Origin: a virus
DNA length: 21,298 bases
IMG/VR virus record: IMGVR_UViG_3300030451_003583
Location: 1-21,298 of that record
Direction: 5' to 3' (one strand)
Shown here: one piece after another, positions 5,043 through 11,159 of the stretch
How the letters are laid out: the number at the start of each line of letters is the position of its first letter
How positions within the stretch are numbered: position 1 is the stretch's first letter
Program-made: the position numbers and the translations under genes
Notes under the pieces: model-generated
The model's input: the letters and a program-made list of their open reading frames with translations, nothing else
Told to the model about the DNA's origin: nothing
Database searches by the model: none

Positions 5043-5590
5043 GTGATGATCTAATTAAAAAGTATAATCTTGATGAGGACGATTTTTGGACTTTGCGAGG
5101 CAATAAGATTATATCTTTTGACGGAGTGATTAAGATTATAGAGGCAGAAAACATTAAGTTTGAAATGTCTGATAATCTTGATGTATCGCCAAGTGTAGCA
5201 ATAAAAGTAAGAGCATATCAAGAAAATGATGAACTTGGTTTAATTGAGGAAATAACTTTTGGCGAGGCAAACGATAATAATTGCAAAAATCAATACTTTT
5301 GGGCAATGGCAGAGAAAAGAGGTAAAGCAAGAGCAACTTTAAAACTGCTTGGCTTGTATGGTAAAAATGCTTTTTATACTGATATAGAAAGTGATGATTG
5401 GACTATGCAAAAACCTACGATAAAACAAATTGAGGCAATAGATCGTTTAGAAAAACAAGCATTGGATAGTGGTGTATTAGGTAAAGACGCAAGACAATGG
5501 CTAAAAGAAAACAAAAATGGTATTAGAAATAATATTGATGTTTACGAAAAAGCAAAAGCAAGTCTTAAAAATCATCTTGGTTTGCAATGA
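5039..5590 (+). CDS. Possible single-strand annealing recombination protein (183 aa)
   Basis: Starts MSDDLIKKYNLDEDDFWTLR after AGAGGAGAAAAGAAA; an upstream in-frame ATG at 5006 is less likely. The layout (N-terminal strands, then IEEITFGEA, then YFWAMAEKRGKARATLKLLG) resembles the core of Rad52/Sak-type annealing proteins, where a G-E-A strand turn is followed by an 'A..R...R....' helix. The C-terminal third is helical and basic. Its neighbours are replication, nuclease and SSB-like genes, which supports a recombination role. The family call is from pattern memory only. Confidence 0.45.
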   Translation: MSDDLIKKYNLDEDDFWTLRGNKIISFDGVIKIIEAENIKFEMSDNLDVSPSVAIKVRAYQENDELGLIEEITFGEANDNNCKNQYFWAMAEKRGKARATLKLLGLYGKNAFYTDIESDDWTMQKPTIKQIEAIDRLEKQALDSGVLGKDARQWLKENKNGIRNNIDVYEKAKASLKNHLGLQ

Positions 5591-5724
5591 TAGATGAAAT
5601 TAGAGATACATTAGACGGAGCAACTTTAATATTGATTATATATGTTGCTTTTATGTTTTGGGTTTTTGACGGATTTTATATTTTAATAAGGTTATTGGAT
5701 TTTATATGGATCAAAGTTTCATAA
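5587..5724 (+). CDS. Small membrane protein (45 aa)
   Basis: Begins MIDEIRDTLDGATLILIIYV: a short acidic N-terminus followed by a long hydrophobic stretch (ATLILIIYVAFMFWVF, then YILIRLLDFIW), probably one or two membrane passes. The ATG overlaps the previous stop (ATGA) and the end overlaps the replication gene by 19 bases. Double coupling supports translation. Function unknown. Confidence 0.45.
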   Translation: MIDEIRDTLDGATLILIIYVAFMFWVFDGFYILIRLLDFIWIKVS

Positions 5725-6464
5725 AGGTTTATAGAAAGATCCAAGATAATTGGATTTGGGATAATCCGTTATATCTAAAATGTTGGATAGATATGTTGAT
5801 GAGGGCAAGTATTAAGTCCTCATCAATGTTGATTAATAATCAAATTATAAAAGTCAATAGAGGGGAAATTGTATTTTCTCAAAATAATTTTGCTAACAGA
5901 AATAAAATGTCAAGACAACAACTAAGAACATTTTTAAAAAAGTTAGAAAAAACAAATATGATTGAGGTAAAATCTAACCAACTTTTAACACACCTAATTA
6001 TTGTCGGATACCAACAGTATAATGACTACAAGCCAACAAATAAATATATAAAAGCAACCAAGAGCCAACCAACTAATAACCATATTATAAGAAAGAAAGA
6101 AAGTAAGAATAAAGAAAACAAAGACTTTGATTTATTTTGGGAGCATTATCCAAAGAAAGTTGGAAAGAAAAAAGTACAGGATAAGTTTAACTCAAACAAT
6201 TATCCTATTGATTTAATATTAAAGAATTTAGAATTACAAAAGAAGTCGGATCAATGGCAAAACCAACAATTCATACCTAATCCTGAAACTTATCTTAATC
6301 AAGAAAGGTGGACTGATGAGGTAGTATTACCAGTTGCAGATGATGAGCCGATTTATGTTTACCAATGTGGTAAGTGCAAACAAACAAAGACAACATCGGA
6401 ATATAGAGATTTATTTGTTTCGTGTTGTGATGAACAAATACAACCAATAAAGGAATACAAATGA
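5706..6464 (+). CDS. Phage replication initiator/organiser protein (252 aa)
   Basis: The N-terminal 110 residues (SFIKVYRKIQDNWIWDNPLY... FSQNNFANRNKMSRQQLRTFL) look like the winged-helix domain of phage replisome organisers (O-like/DnaD-like). A Lys/Asn-rich linker follows, then 'FWEHYPKKVGKKKVQDKF' and 'IPNPETYLNQERWTDE', a segment typical of many phage replication proteins. The extreme C-terminus adds CGKC...SCC, a probable zinc ribbon not usual in this family. It would bind the phage origin and recruit host helicase. The start follows the membrane-protein frame without a strong ribosome site. Confidence 0.7.
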   Translation: MDQSFIKVYRKIQDNWIWDNPLYLKCWIDMLMRASIKSSSMLINNQIIKVNRGEIVFSQNNFANRNKMSRQQLRTFLKKLEKTNMIEVKSNQLLTHLIIVGYQQYNDYKPTNKYIKATKSQPTNNHIIRKKESKNKENKDFDLFWEHYPKKVGKKKVQDKFNSNNYPIDLILKNLELQKKSDQWQNQQFIPNPETYLNQERWTDEVVLPVADDEPIYVYQCGKCKQTKTTSEYRDLFVSCCDEQIQPIKEYK

Positions 6465-6637
6465 TGACATTATTATTAAAGACGCAACAAGAGTTGCACA
6501 GAAATACAACCAAATGGAATAAAGTTATAGAAAAAATAAAAAAAATAAACTTTAAGAAATATGATAGTAATCAAACAGTTGGTTTTATTATTGATGATAT
6601 TGTAAAAGGAGAGTTTATAGCAGATGAAAGAGATTAA
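6461..6637 (+). CDS. Hypothetical protein (58 aa)
   Basis: Starts with ATGATG (6461 or 6464), overlapping the stop of the replication gene, with AAGGAATACAA upstream. Sequence begins MMTLLLKTQQELHRNTTKWN; charged and helical, ending acidic. It overlaps the next gene by 14 bases in another frame. No family recognised. Confidence 0.5.
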   Translation: MMTLLLKTQQELHRNTTKWNKVIEKIKKINFKKYDSNQTVGFIIDDIVKGEFIADERD

Positions 6638-6794
6638 TGATATAATAAATACAAAATGGAGTATTAAGGTTGAGGGAAAACTCAATCGTAATAATATTAT
6701 ATTCCATACTAATAAATATCAAAAACTTTATCAAAAAATGGAAAAATATAATAACTTTATAAAAAAACGAAAGAGGCAAGATGAAACCAAGTAG
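6624..6794 (+). CDS. Basic hypothetical protein (56 aa)
   Basis: Begins MKEINDIINTKWSIKVEGK after AAAGGAGAG (about 11 bases upstream) and ends in a strongly basic helix (FIKKRKRQDETK). The start lies inside the previous gene and the end overlaps the nuclease gene by 14 bases. A small nucleic-acid-binding protein is possible. No family recognised. Confidence 0.5.
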   Translation: MKEINDIINTKWSIKVEGKLNRNNIIFHTNKYQKLYQKMEKYNNFIKKRKRQDETK

Positions 6795-7140
6795 TGCAAA
6801 AGCAAAAGGCAGGAACTTTCAAAATAAAGTTAGAGAAATGATAATGGACAAGTTGGGTATAAATGAACACGATATAAAAACGGCAGTAATGGGCGAGAGT
6901 GGTATGGATATTATATTATCAAAGGCAGGTAGAGATACTTTTCCATATGCAGTAGAATGTAAAAAGGTAGAAAAAATTAATATTTGGAAGTGCTTTGATC
7001 AAGCGTGTGAAAATTCAGAGGACTTAATACCACTATTAATATTCTCTAAAAACCGTTCAAAAGTAATGGTTTGCTTTGAATTTACAGATTTATTAGATTT
7101 AATAAACAATAGCAATGGATTTAAGAGATTGACTAAATGA
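6781..7140 (+). CDS. PD-(D/E)XK-type nuclease (119 aa)
   Basis: Residues line up with a PD-(D/E)XK core: Glu19 in the first helix, 'GESGMDIIL' with Asp43, and 'YAVECKK' with Glu59 and Lys61, 16 residues after the Asp. The small size fits phage Holliday-junction-resolvase-like or VRR-type nucleases, which process recombination or replication intermediates. Position next to the replication initiator and near the annealing-protein candidate supports this. Substrate specificity cannot be told from the sequence. It overlaps the phosphoesterase gene by four bases. Confidence 0.65.
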   Translation: MKPSSAKAKGRNFQNKVREMIMDKLGINEHDIKTAVMGESGMDIILSKAGRDTFPYAVECKKVEKINIWKCFDQACENSEDLIPLLIFSKNRSKVMVCFEFTDLLDLINNSNGFKRLTK

Positions 7141-8369
7141 AACTTTCAGAGGACGGCTTATATGTTTTATCCTGCCCTAATTGTGGTAGCAAGGATCTTA
7201 TTAAAAAAGGTACACAAAAAAGTGCAGGTGGCAATTATAGACAAAGGTATTTATGCAATAGTTGTAAAACCAAAACAATATATCCAATAAAAAACGATAT
7301 AGAAGTTGTTAGAGAAAATGTAAAACTTGCTAAACAAAAACAATCTGCACAAGATACTAATAGAATAGAAAGAAAATCTTTTAGAGAGTATGCAAGATAT
7401 GAAAACGCAATACATAATTTATTATTTGATATTCAAGCATTATTGCAAGAGAAAAATTTTTCAGAGTTTAAATTTAAAAAAGTTAAGCAAGGTAAAAGTG
7501 TTGGCGTTCTGCAAATATCTGATACACATTTTAACGAACTTGTTTCCTTACCTCATAACAATTATGATTTCAAAGTTGCTAGTAGACGCTTAAAACACTA
7601 TGTAGACAGAGCAAAACAAATATTTAAAGTGTATGGAGTAGATAGCGTATTGATTGCAATCACAGGAGATCTTATAAATTCTGACAGAAGATTAGACGAA
7701 ATGCTTAATATGTCCACCAACAGATCAAAAGCAGTATTTCTTGCAGTTGATTTATTACAACAAGTTATATTTGATATTGGACAAGATTATTCTGTAACCG
7801 TTGCTTGTGTAACTGGAAATGAGAGTAGATTAAAACAAGATTGGGGTTGGAGTGATTTTATGGCGTCAGACAACTACGATTTTATGATTTTTGAAATTTT
7901 AAGACACTTTTTTAAAAAAACAAATGTGCAGTTTGTAGTTGATGATCCAACTGAGTGCGTTGTAAATGTCGCAGGACAAAATTTATTACTATTACACGGA
8001 AACGGTAGTTTTACTACGCAGTATGAAAAAAGCGTAAATCAAATCAAGGGAAGATTTTCTGGCAGAGGTGTGCATATAGATTACATTATATCTGGACACA
8101 TACACTCTGCAAGAGTAGGAGATATTGCAAGTAGAAGTAGTTCGCTAGTTGGAGCAAACGAATACAGCGAAAAAGGATTAAATCTATCAGGACGAGCAAG
8201 TCAAAATATTTATATTTTTCATCAAAATAAAAATATAGACGCTATGAAAATAGATTTGCAAAATGTTGGAGATGATTGTTATGACATAGATCAAGAATTA
8301 GAAAGTTATAACGCAAAATCCTCTTCAAAACTAAAACCAAGTAAAACCATATTTAAGGTAACGATATGA
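7137..8369 (+). CDS. Calcineurin-like phosphoesterase with N-terminal zinc ribbon (410 aa)
   Basis: The N-terminus has C13-x2-C16 and C40-x2-C43 in a layout like the zinc ribbon of transposase-type proteins (CPNCGS...RYLCNSC). After a helical linker (55-118) comes a metallophosphatase domain: SDTH (Asp129, His131), GDLIN (Asp178), GNES near 228, LLHGNG near 288 and SGHIHSA near 321. These are the metal ligands of the family, except that the usual GNH(E/D) Asn-His step reads GNES. Such phage enzymes probably act on DNA or nucleotides; the zinc ribbon suggests a DNA target. Its start overlaps the nuclease stop, suggesting joint function. Confidence 0.75.
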   Translation: MKLSEDGLYVLSCPNCGSKDLIKKGTQKSAGGNYRQRYLCNSCKTKTIYPIKNDIEVVRENVKLAKQKQSAQDTNRIERKSFREYARYENAIHNLLFDIQALLQEKNFSEFKFKKVKQGKSVGVLQISDTHFNELVSLPHNNYDFKVASRRLKHYVDRAKQIFKVYGVDSVLIAITGDLINSDRRLDEMLNMSTNRSKAVFLAVDLLQQVIFDIGQDYSVTVACVTGNESRLKQDWGWSDFMASDNYDFMIFEILRHFFKKTNVQFVVDDPTECVVNVAGQNLLLLHGNGSFTTQYEKSVNQIKGRFSGRGVHIDYIISGHIHSARVGDIASRSSSLVGANEYSEKGLNLSGRASQNIYIFHQNKNIDAMKIDLQNVGDDCYDIDQELESYNAKSSSKLKPSKTIFKVTI

Positions 8370-8566
8370 TGTTAAAGTTAAATCCAAAGGAAACAGAAGT
8401 GCTTAAACATATTTTTGATAGTCACTATGTTAGAAAGTTGCCACCTGAAATTAAAAATGTTGCATTAGAAATCAACAGGGCAATTACTAATCCTAAAAGA
8501 GTGACAGAACAAGAGTATATAGGGCTAAATCCAACTTGGAAACATTGCGAAAATTGTGACGATTAA
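8366..8566 (+). CDS. Hypothetical protein with C-terminal CxxC (66 aa)
   Basis: Starts ATGATG (8366 or 8369), overlapping the phosphoesterase stop. The first half is helical (NPKETEVLKHIFDSHYVRKL) and the C-terminus ends HCENCDD, half of a possible metal site. No family recognised. It belongs to the same operon as the phosphoesterase. Confidence 0.5.
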   Translation: MMLKLNPKETEVLKHIFDSHYVRKLPPEIKNVALEINRAITNPKRVTEQEYIGLNPTWKHCENCDD

Positions 8567-8595
8567 TTAGTATGATTATAGCAAGATTACATCAA

Positions 8596-8610
8596 TGCGT
8601 TTATAACGCA
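8596..8610. promoter_or_regulatory. Short perfect hairpin between genes
   Basis: TGCGTT (8596-8601), loop TAT, AACGCA (8605-8610) in the 86-base gap before the winged-helix gene. There is no T-run, so it is not a classic terminator. It could be an operator for the downstream winged-helix protein or a processing site. Confidence 0.25.
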
Positions 8611-8652
8611 ATAGTATCGCTTTGTCTTAAATATAAAAACAAGGAAGGTAAA

Positions 8653-8976
8653 ATGTACTACAACACAACAAATGAAACAGGAAGTTTGCTAAGAAAAAAA
8701 ACAAAAAAAGCAAATAATCAAAAACATAAATGCTTGTCATATTTTCAAGCAAATCCGTATACAATGTATACACCTGAAATGCTACACAATGATTTAGTTG
8801 CAACAAATGATATAAACGAAAATACACCACTAACATCAATTCGTAGAGCATTTAGCGATTTAAGTAAAGAGGGATACATAATAAAGACATCTAAAAAGCA
8901 CATAGGAAATTATGGTAGACACTCTTATCTATGGATTTTAAAAAACTATCACAACGAAAAGAAATGGAGTAAATAA
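8653..8976 (+). CDS. Winged-helix-like protein (107 aa)
   Basis: The frame is open from 8572, but the ATG at 8653 has AAGGAAGGTAAA immediately upstream and is preferred. After a basic N-terminus (LRKKTKKANNQKHK) the middle (CLSYFQANPYTMYTPEMLH... LTSIRRAFSDLSKEGYI) looks like a winged helix with recognition helix 'TSIRRAFSDL' and a wing ending in 'SYLWIL'. It may be a DNA-binding regulator or replication accessory protein. It overlaps the SSB-like gene by one base. Confidence 0.55.
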   Translation: MYYNTTNETGSLLRKKTKKANNQKHKCLSYFQANPYTMYTPEMLHNDLVATNDINENTPLTSIRRAFSDLSKEGYIIKTSKKHIGNYGRHSYLWILKNYHNEKKWSK

Positions 8977-9203
8977 TGGCTTACGAGCATAAAGAAAATA
9001 ATGGATCGTTATTTAAAAACGATAAAAAAGAAAAAGATACACAACCAGATTTTACTGGACAAGCAAATGTAAATGGAACATTATATAATGTATCTTCTTG
9101 GATTAATGAAAGTAAAGGTGGTAAAAGATACTTTAAATTAATTTTTTCTATTCCTAAACCAAAAAATGATAAGCCAGTAGATCCACAAGACTTACCATTT
9201 TAA
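8976..9203 (+). CDS. Small SSB-like OB-fold protein (75 aa)
   Basis: Begins MAYEHKENNGSLFKNDKKEK, then alternating strands (QANVNGTLYNVSSWINESKG, RYFKLIFSIP), and ends PQDLPF. The acidic-to-hydrophobic tip (D-L-P-F) resembles the C-terminal peptide of bacterial SSB (D-I-P-F) that recruits partner proteins. I recall similar phage proteins (DUF736-like, 'GSLFKN..K') proposed to bind single-stranded DNA. Its place beside the replication and recombination genes fits. Half the length of a normal SSB, so one minimal OB-fold at most. Confidence 0.6.
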   Translation: MAYEHKENNGSLFKNDKKEKDTQPDFTGQANVNGTLYNVSSWINESKGGKRYFKLIFSIPKPKNDKPVDPQDLPF

Positions 9204-9310
9204 CAAACTGGGGTAGTTTGGTAAAAATATAAACAATTAAATATAGGAGATTACTCTTTGTTAATAAGTTTATGCAAATACCTGGTTGGCTACGGCTACC
9301 CCATAAAATT
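9204..9310 (+). promoter_or_regulatory. Possible RNA switch ahead of the cytosine methyltransferase
   Basis: A hairpin CAAACT-GGGGT-AGTTTG (9204-9220) directly follows the SSB-like stop. GGGGTAG (9210-9216), which includes its loop, is perfectly complementary to CTACCCC (9296-9302), nine bases before the methyltransferase ATG. Loop-to-downstream pairing would give a pseudoknot, or an alternative long-range fold. AGGAG/CTCTT (9246-9250 with 9255-9259) also could hide the only Shine-Dalgarno in the region. Together these suggest translational control, but no known riboswitch class is matched. Confidence 0.35.
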
Positions 9311-9314
9311 ATGA
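9258..9314 (+). CDS. Possible 18-residue leader peptide
   Basis: TTG at 9258, seven bases after AGGAGA, opens the frame MLISLCKYLVGYGYPIKL, whose TGA overlaps the ATG of the methyltransferase (ATGA). The methyltransferase itself has no ribosome site, so translation could be coupled through this peptide. A TTG start and very short length keep confidence low. Confidence 0.35.
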   Translation: MLISLCKYLVGYGYPIKL

Positions 9315-9940
9315 AAACATTAGAATTGTTTGCAGGAAGTAGAAGTTTTAGCAAGGTTGCCGATGATTACGGATTCAAAACCTATACAACCGATATTAGT
9401 CCGTATGAAAACATTAATCAAGTCGCTGATATTTTTCATTTTGATTTAGATAAAGCTATAACATACTTAGGTGGCAAACCTGATATAATTTGGGCAAGTC
9501 CACCTTGTGAAACTTTTTCAATAGCGTCTGTTTCACATCATTGGTATAAAAATCGCAGAGCAAAATCTAAACAAGCAAAACGAGGTTTAGAAATAATAAG
9601 ATTGACTATTGACATAATACAATATGTAAAACCAAAATATTGGTTTATTGAAAATCCTAGAGGAATTTTAAGAAAGCTATACATATTAAAACAATACGAA
9701 AGAAAAACAATTACTTATTGTTCTTATGGAGATGATCGTATGAAACCTACTGATATTTGGACAAATTTAAATTGGACACCAAAACCTATGTGCAAAAGAA
9801 GTGAAAGACATTTGTGTCATCATAAATCGTATCCAAGAGGTAGTAGTGACGGCAGTTATAGAAAAATGCGTGGACAGCACATACCACCAAAATTATTTGT
9901 AGAAATATTTGAAACAATAAAGGAACAAAACAATGATTAA
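9311..9940 (+). CDS. Small DNA cytosine-C5 methyltransferase-like protein (209 aa)
   Basis: Motif I is MKTLELFAGSRSFSKVA, motif IV is WASPPCETFS (catalytic Cys66), and motif VI reads WFIENPRG, with Glu-Asn-Pro where many enzymes have Glu-Asn-Val. Later segments (TYCSYGD, KPTDIWTN) fit the C-terminal part of this family. At 209 residues it is much shorter than typical enzymes (over 300), leaving little room for a target-recognition domain. It probably modifies phage DNA to avoid host restriction. The start at 9311 is chosen because the family begins at KTLELFAG; an in-frame ATG at 9272 would add 13 residues. Confidence 0.75.
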   Translation: MKTLELFAGSRSFSKVADDYGFKTYTTDISPYENINQVADIFHFDLDKAITYLGGKPDIIWASPPCETFSIASVSHHWYKNRRAKSKQAKRGLEIIRLTIDIIQYVKPKYWFIENPRGILRKLYILKQYERKTITYCSYGDDRMKPTDIWTNLNWTPKPMCKRSERHLCHHKSYPRGSSDGSYRKMRGQHIPPKLFVEIFETIKEQNND

Positions 9941-10154
9941 ACTTAAAGACTTAGATGAGGCAATAATTGGTGTTGTTGATGATACTGCAACAGGAACTAA
10001 ACGCTGGGTTTATGATTACAATAAATGTATTCAAACATTAGTAGAACAAGGAGATGATGAACAAAGTGCTATTGATTGGATTGAATATAATGTAATTGGA
10101 TCAAATCAAGGAAAAAATTCAGCAATAATTGTACATAGGAGAAACAATGATTAA
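9933..10154 (+). CDS. Hypothetical protein (73 aa)
   Basis: Begins MIKLKDLDEAIIGVVDDTAT. The pattern 'LDEAIIGV ... WVYDYNKCIQTLVEQG-D---AIDWIEYNVIGSNQG' is one I recall from small hypothetical phage proteins, without known function. It is acidic, alpha/beta, and overlaps both methyltransferase genes, so all three are probably translated as a unit. It could be an accessory factor for DNA modification, which is inference from position only. Confidence 0.55.
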   Translation: MIKLKDLDEAIIGVVDDTATGTKRWVYDYNKCIQTLVEQGDDEQSAIDWIEYNVIGSNQGKNSAIIVHRRNND

Positions 10155-10641
10155 CGAAGGAATGTTTACATCAAACAAAGATGATTGGCAAACTCCAAAA
10201 TGGTTATTTGACAAATTAAACAAACATTTCAAATTTAATTTAGATGTATGTGCAAATGATGAAAACGCTTTATGTAATAAATATTATACAAGTTATGATA
10301 GTTGTTTAGATAAAGATTGGGAGGTGTGCAACTTTATGAATCCACCTTACGGTAGAGAAATTTCTAATTTTGTAAAAAAAGCACACGATCAATGGTTAGA
10401 AAATGATTGCACCACCGTTGCATTGCTACCTGCGAGAACTGATACTAAATGGTTTCACGAATATATTTATTTACCTGCTACTATTATATTTATTAAAGGA
10501 CGATTAAAGTTTGAAGGTGGAGAAAAATTAGCACCTGCACCTTTTCCAAGTATGGTAGTTGTATGGTGGGGTATGGAAAAAATTAACGATCAAGACTTTT
10601 TGAGCGACGAACAACTAGAAAAACTTATAAATTCAAAATAA
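10147..10641 (+). CDS. Phage DNA N6-adenine methyltransferase, Dam family (164 aa)
   Basis: Clear match to the phage Dam family (PF05869): DDWQTPKWLFDKLNKHF, then NLDVCANDENALC (SAM-binding region, Asp33), the catalytic NPPYG (Asn65-Pro66-Pro67-Tyr68), ALLPARTDTKWFH and RLKFEGG...APFPSMVVVWW. Length is normal for the compact phage form. It would transfer a methyl group from SAM to adenine, probably in GATC, although phage members can be less specific. The ATG at 10147 follows AGGAGAAACA. It is the last gene of the rightward arm. Confidence 0.88.
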   Translation: MINEGMFTSNKDDWQTPKWLFDKLNKHFKFNLDVCANDENALCNKYYTSYDSCLDKDWEVCNFMNPPYGREISNFVKKAHDQWLENDCTTVALLPARTDTKWFHEYIYLPATIIFIKGRLKFEGGEKLAPAPFPSMVVVWWGMEKINDQDFLSDEQLEKLINSK

Positions 10642-10745
10642 CGCACTATTTGGGGTTGTCATACCACTTTGTTGTATCACGCTTACGATATGCTATTAAA
10701 AGTCTTTTTATGGCTATGTAGGGGTATTTTAAGAAGAAAAATTTC
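10642..10745. terminator. Convergent junction with weak bidirectional hairpins
   Basis: The two arms meet here, so termination from both sides is expected. A stem of about 9 bp with one mismatch and one wobble, GCTATTAAA/TTTATGGC (10692-10714), has AAAG and CTTTTT near the loop, and AAGAAG...TTTCTT (10731-10747) gives a short A/T stem with a T-run on the minus strand. Neither is a strong textbook terminator. Another imperfect pairing lies around ATACCACTTTGTTGTAT (10661-10677). Confidence 0.35.
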
Positions 10746-11141
10746 TTATAATTGCTCTTCAATTTCAATATCAACATTGAAAGCATTATAAGCCACTTCT
10801 GATATGTTTAATTTGTTATTTACAAAGCGAACTTCGGTAGCAGTAGAGAAATCATCTTCACTATAAAAAAAAGAATTTAGTTGCCCTTTGGCATAATCAA
10901 ATAAAGCCACTAATTTATTTTTATCAGCAGAACTTAAATTTGAATATGATAACTTTCTTGAAAATCTGGAAGTGCTATGATTTGCTACTGCGTATGTTTT
11001 CCCACTTAAAGATTTTCTTGCAACTATACCGTCATACTCTTTTGGTTGTTCGGACGCTATATTTGGATTACGACTTGGAGAATAAGTTGCTTTGTCTGAT
11101 CCGTTAGACGCTGTTGAGTATTTTGCAGATTGTATAGCCAT
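10746..11141 (-). CDS. Minor tail protein, last gene of the virion operon (131 aa)
   Basis: Begins MAIQSAKYSTASNGSDKATY. The central pattern (GKTYAVANHSTSRFSRKLSYSNLS, then LVALFDYAKGQLNSFFYSED) with C-terminal strands (EVRFVNNKLNISEVA, FNVDIEIEEQL) suggests a beta-rich tail-tip component such as a distal tail or hub-accessory protein. I cannot name the family. It follows the large hub protein by 18 bases with an AGAGG ribosome site and ends at the convergent junction. Confidence 0.5.
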   Translation of the reverse strand: MAIQSAKYSTASNGSDKATYSPSRNPNIASEQPKEYDGIVARKSLSGKTYAVANHSTSRFSRKLSYSNLSSADKNKLVALFDYAKGQLNSFFYSEDDFSTATEVRFVNNKLNISEVAYNAFNVDIEIEEQL

Positions 11142-11159
11142 AATTTAATTTACCTCTTT

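Noticed and set aside
9210-9303. A tRNA with GGGGTAG/CTACCCC as acceptor stem
   Set aside because: The seven pairs fit an acceptor stem, but no D-stem, anticodon stem or T-arm with GTTC-type loop can be formed, and a start codon frame runs through it.
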